From positions 2,418,001 to 2,482,000 of the forward strand of contig JAHREC010000049.1 in the NCBI GenBank assembly GCA_020081605.1: a stretch of 64,000 nt of DNA, in the 5' to 3' direction. Below the pieces are notes generated by a model that searched no databases, was not told the origin of the DNA, and saw only the letters and a program-made list of their open reading frames with translations. The DNA comes from Albifimbria verrucaria (taxonomy: Eukaryota; Ascomycota; Sordariomycetes; Hypocreales; Stachybotryaceae). Below, one piece after another: positions 60,301 to 64,000 of the stretch. The translations under genes and the position numbers were made by a program. Within the stretch, counting starts at the first letter, position 1; every line of letters begins with the position of its first letter.

Positions 60301-61542
60301 AATGTTACCGAGACTAAAGGCACCAATCAAGACTGCCATCATAATGGTGAGAATCTTAGAAAGCGAAGTCTCGCCGTCGACGATGAACTTGCTTCCTTGC
60401 CAGAAAGCCAAACCATCTATTCAGATTAGTATTTATTACAACGCATGAATGGATACAACAGCACAGCAAGGAAGAACGTACAGCAGAGGAACAAAATCAG
60501 CATCATTCCGGAGACCATGACGCTCAGGGATGCCTTCATGCGAATGCCGAAGTATTCTGCCTTCTGCAGATGTGTATCATATTGGCGAGCCAGACGGTCC
60601 TGGGTGCCGAAAGCCACGGCATTACGGATCGAAGAAATAACCTCGTCGGCAACGCTACCTCCAGAGGCGTATGCGGCAAGCGACGCCTTGTTGTTCTTGA
60701 GCATAAAGTTGGAACCAGCACCCGAGTTCACAACCAAGGCCACGACAGCGCTGAACAGGATGAGAGTCAACTTCCAGTAATTGATAAAACCAATGATGAA
60801 AGCCGTGAAGAAGGTGGCGAAAGCGGCAAGAGTCAGTGAAACCTTCTCGGAGATACCGTCCTGAACGAGGTTGGTGTCGGAAGTGATGCGCGTGGTCACC
60901 TCACCGGCGCCAAGCTTGTCAAAGAAACCAATGTTCTGTCGCATGCAACTAGCCAGATAGTGCTCACGGATCTTGGCGCTAATATGCTCGCCAGTATAGA
61001 TGAAGCCGACAGTACAAATGTAGGTGACGATAAACTCTCCGATGGCCAGGTAGACGAAGTATAGGACATATTTGGTTAGCTCATCGGTGAACTCGTCGTA
61101 GGACATTTCGCCAGGGTGGACAAAGTACGTCTGGAAAACTCGCTGGAGGTTGCCGAAGAGAACTGTCATGAGCGGCAAAGCAGCGCCAGAGGCAATGGCG
61201 CAAATGGAGGAGACGGCGATGATGATAAGGTCATTGCGGGAGGCGTATCGGTAGAGCATGCCAATGCCTTTCTTCGTCTCGGGGTGACAACCTGGCGCTT
61301 GAGGATCTCGGCATAGTGAGGTGGGACGTTTTGGTAAATATCGTCGATATCGTCAGCCTTTGGGGGATCTGGACCTTGGAGTCGGCCTTTTGAAGCTCAA
61401 CCTTGGTTGCCGACTCCTTATGCGAAGGCTTCTCGTCAACTCCTCCATTCTCTCCGACGACGTGGGCAGAGCCGTCGTAACTGGGAGAGCGCCCTGAGGT
61501 CCCTTCGCTAGCAGCGACCTTTTCCATATCCTCGGCCGCCAT
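57328..61542 (-). CDS. Full-length ABCB (P-glycoprotein/Mdr-type) ABC exporter (frame breaks)
   Basis: ATP-driven exporter of lipophilic compounds in the plasma membrane, layout TMD1-NBD1-TMD2-NBD2, about 1346 residues, normal for fungal Mdr1/Pmd1-like proteins. ATG at 61542. TMD1 begins near [23 protein letters not shown]1 has Walker [10 protein letters not shown] (about residue 472), Q-loop SQEPTLF, signature [15 protein letters not shown] and Walker [16 protein letters not shown]2 has [34 protein letters not shown] and [14 protein letters not shown], then [11 protein letters not shown]. Both sites look catalytically complete. Introns: 60417-60481 (65 nt), 59613-59668 (56 nt, splits NBD1 just before Walker B) and 58987-59045 (59 nt, in TMD2 start). 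Frame breaks: 61362-61366, 61281-61284, 60225-60227, 59907-59910, about 58067-58070 and 57900-57903, all one lost base. Substrate cannot be told from sequence. Confidence 0.94.
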
Positions 61543-64000
61543 AGTAGGCCGTGATGTGGAGAGAGGTAGCTCGAGTAATCAAAAGTTGGTGGTTTAAGAT
61601 GGCGTGGGAAGGCGCCTCTTCTCTCGGTTGATCAAGACCCGTTCAGGAAAGTTGCATCACCGACTTGCCAATCTTAGTTGCCAGGTAACGGCGAGTGACT
61701 GGACAGGCTCGAGGTCGGAAGCTGGTCGGTTAGCACAGCAAGCAACTCGTTTGGCCAGGTGAGAGAGGAATGAGGCGAAAGGAAGGGAGTTAAAAGAAGT
61801 ATACGGGAAGGTGGCCTAAAAGAAAGCTGGGGTCGCCAATTGTGATCAAGGCCGACGACACGGACTAAAAACGCGAGATGGTAATAAATGGAGCTTATGA
61901 CAGTAGCAGCGGACTTTAGCTCCTTCCTTCCCTTTCCTGTCGCATATCGGGGTTGAACAGAATCCCGTGTGGCTCATTACGCCCAAGAGGTGGTGCCGAG
62001 GTACCAGCGCAGCTAACAGCATTACGTGCCACATCGAGGTACCGAGACTTTAGGTGGGCCTAGCGACCAGGGCCGCTTTGGGCGGCGTCGTGGCCAATCT
62101 CGGCCAACACCTCAACCAGGAAAGCCCCACGGGCCCTGTACCCAGTACACGGCCCAGTTAAGGGGCTGCAGACACGAATACAAGCTTCGCTGGTGGACGG
62201 ATCAGACGGCATCGACCCCTCGGTGGACTTTTGCTGCTGATCTGACAAGGGTGGTTGCAATTTTACAAGTTCACAACATGCTTTATCGCTATGGCAGAAA
62301 CGGCGTGAGTCAGAAGCAATGAGCAAGTCGGTCTGTTGGTTTGGGAAACGTCAGTCTGTCTCGTCTTGCTTCCGCAAATAAAACAATGTGATTGACTCAT
62401 CACCAAAGCATCGATGTTTCGAGTTCATCATACCCCAGCGTCTTCAACAACTGGCCCTGGCAGGCATTTTCTTCGAAGGCTGACGGCTGCAGAGCCTCTT
62501 GCCACACGTGGCCCTTTTGGGTAACATTTACATAGTATTTAAACATTTATCGTTCTCACCTGCAAATAACCGTAAAGGAAACGAAAAAAGAAGAAAAAAT
62601 GGTTCCACTGTAAATAACCCCTTGTCCAAAACCAACCATGTTCCAAAGCCATGCTGCTGCAACCTCGCATCTCGTCCCCGGCTGCCGGTCGCACGGAGTC
62701 AGCCGTGTCTTGGGTCGGATATGCGGTGGTCCCTGATCTGAGACTTGGTTTCGCACAGATAGAGGCTCTGCCCTACGAACCGTCTTGCTAGTGCGGGCCC
62801 GAAGTCCTGCGGAATGTTTTACTTGATGGTGGAGTGGATGGATCCGCCTCGCTCAAGCGAATACCGTAATTCCGCTCGAGTCCGAAGTCCGTTCACTAAA
62901 CGGGTGGGGGTTTATTGGATACTGTTGGCCGGAGCCGAAGCGCGGGCCATGTATTCTTTATTAAGGGTAAGCCCATTAACACCATAGCTTATGTGCGCTG
63001 TGCTAGAGGAAACCGTTAATGTTACACCAGAGGAGAAGAAGCAAGGAAAGAGAAGAGAGAGAAAAAGAAGAAGAAGATAACCCCAATGAGGTCTTTGTTG
63101 AGAGGCGGAAGTTTACGTCCTATTATTCTGCACTGGTTACCCGACTTGGCTGACCAACAGTTTACCGAGGAGTTTGCTCCTCTAGCATATCAACGTTAGA
63201 TGCTTCCTATATACTATATACTTCCGGTACGGCCCGATGTAAGCTGTGATGCAACGTCCGCCATAGTCAGTGCCTTTTCTATCGACAGATATGGATGCCT
63301 GGAAACCCCCAGGTATGCAACGGGATCACATCAGAGCCGGATTACGAACTCCGTGCTGAGGCGATGACCTATGATACCTGGGTGCCGAACAGACGTGTTT
63401 TTTTATGCACTTTGACAAATGATTATCCTGTTGCCTGTCTGACCACAGGTTGGGAATGCCTGCCTGGCTCCCCGGCATGGGGTTAATCCTCCTAGGGAGA
63501 TCCATAAAGCTTGTTCTTGCGTATGCTTACATCCCCGTTCCTTACCCTTGGCTGTCGACTCGACCAGGCATTCCGCGAGATCCGTGGAGATGCCGGCTCG
63601 TTTTATTTGCCTACATCTCATGGGAGGCAATGTGGATGACATGTAGAAGCCCGCTGCTATATTTGCTTCGCATCCTTGTTAGAATACGACTTCGGCTGTT
63701 TGGTGGCGTCCCAACTTGGCTCAGCATGTGTCTGGATATTACATTGCACATTTCGCTGTGTTCGATGTATGGCTGTTATACGAACAGTTGACGTCAGCTG
63801 TTTCAACCCCCATGGGTAGGGCCTTACAGCGGTAGTGACCTGTCGCTCAGCTGAGTGTTGCGATCATTGCTCCCTATTATTCTGCTCGACTCACACACGT
63901 TTGTCACTTCTTACATAATCGCTATATTATGGACCTACCCGAAGTATGATAGAACAAAAGGAATCCGAGTGGTACTATCGACTGCAATGTTGTATCGAAT
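61543..64000. other. Upstream region of the ABC gene; no supported gene to window end
   Basis: About 2.5 kb. The first few hundred bases should hold the ABC promoter and leader. Later open frames (63295-63486 and 63450-63791) have no domain or splice support. A purine-rich stretch lies at about 63027-63080 (GAAGAAGAAG type). Confidence 0.45.

Noticed and set aside
63295..63791. Overlapping open frames near the right edge
   Set aside because: Short, without domains, and not linked by credible introns.

Overview
The window is nuclear DNA of a filamentous ascomycete (Pezizomycotina). The evidence is short spliceosomal introns of 49-83 nt with GTANGT-like donors and CTAAC/CTAAT branch sites, a velvet-family regulator, and fungal-only families (DUF3669, DUF1996, GPI-anchored DUF7729). 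Wording of several proteins suggests Sordariomycetes, perhaps Hypocreales; that is inference.

Layout. 0-16 kb: the 3' end of an SGNH esterase, a Pro/Ser-rich protein with a CxxC zinc-finger-like tail, a DUF3669 protein in an AT-rich stretch, a basic coiled-coil protein, 6-phosphogluconolactonase, and a SET-MYND methyltransferase. 16-36.5 kb is the gene-dense core: a calponin-homology coiled-coil protein, the complex I assembly factor NDUFAF2, an unknown fungal protein, a DHA2 MFS transporter, spliceosomal SmF, a DHA1 MFS transporter, the rRNA m5C methyltransferase Rcm1 and a secreted DUF1996 protein. 36.5-57 kb is gene-poor: only a VelC-type velvet protein and a GPI-anchored DUF7729 protein sit in about 20 kb rich in short GTAC-type words and tandem repeats. 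57-61.5 kb holds a full-length ABCB (P-glycoprotein type) transporter. The last 2.5 kb shows no gene.

The strongest sequence-wide signal is technical. Nearly every longer gene is cut by single-base frame breaks, about 39 in all. Almost all behave as loss of one base inside or beside a short homopolymer, mostly C or G on the coding strand. When these bases and the introns are counted, every gene's length becomes divisible by three, and domains continue smoothly across each break. I therefore annotate them as whole genes with probable consensus errors, not as pseudogenes. The two shortest genes, NDUFAF2 and SmF, are clean.

The genes do not form an obvious pathway or biosynthetic cluster: most are housekeeping or general functions, with three drug-type transporters (DHA2, DHA1, ABCB) and two cell-surface proteins spread among them. 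I found no rRNA, tRNA, CRISPR, transposase or clear mobile element. The most interesting biological leads are the kinase-like motif series in the DUF3669 protein, a perfect 20-bp palindrome with a CACGTG core upstream of SmF, the long hydrophilic extension on the DHA2 transporter, and the velC gene isolated in a repeat-word-rich desert.
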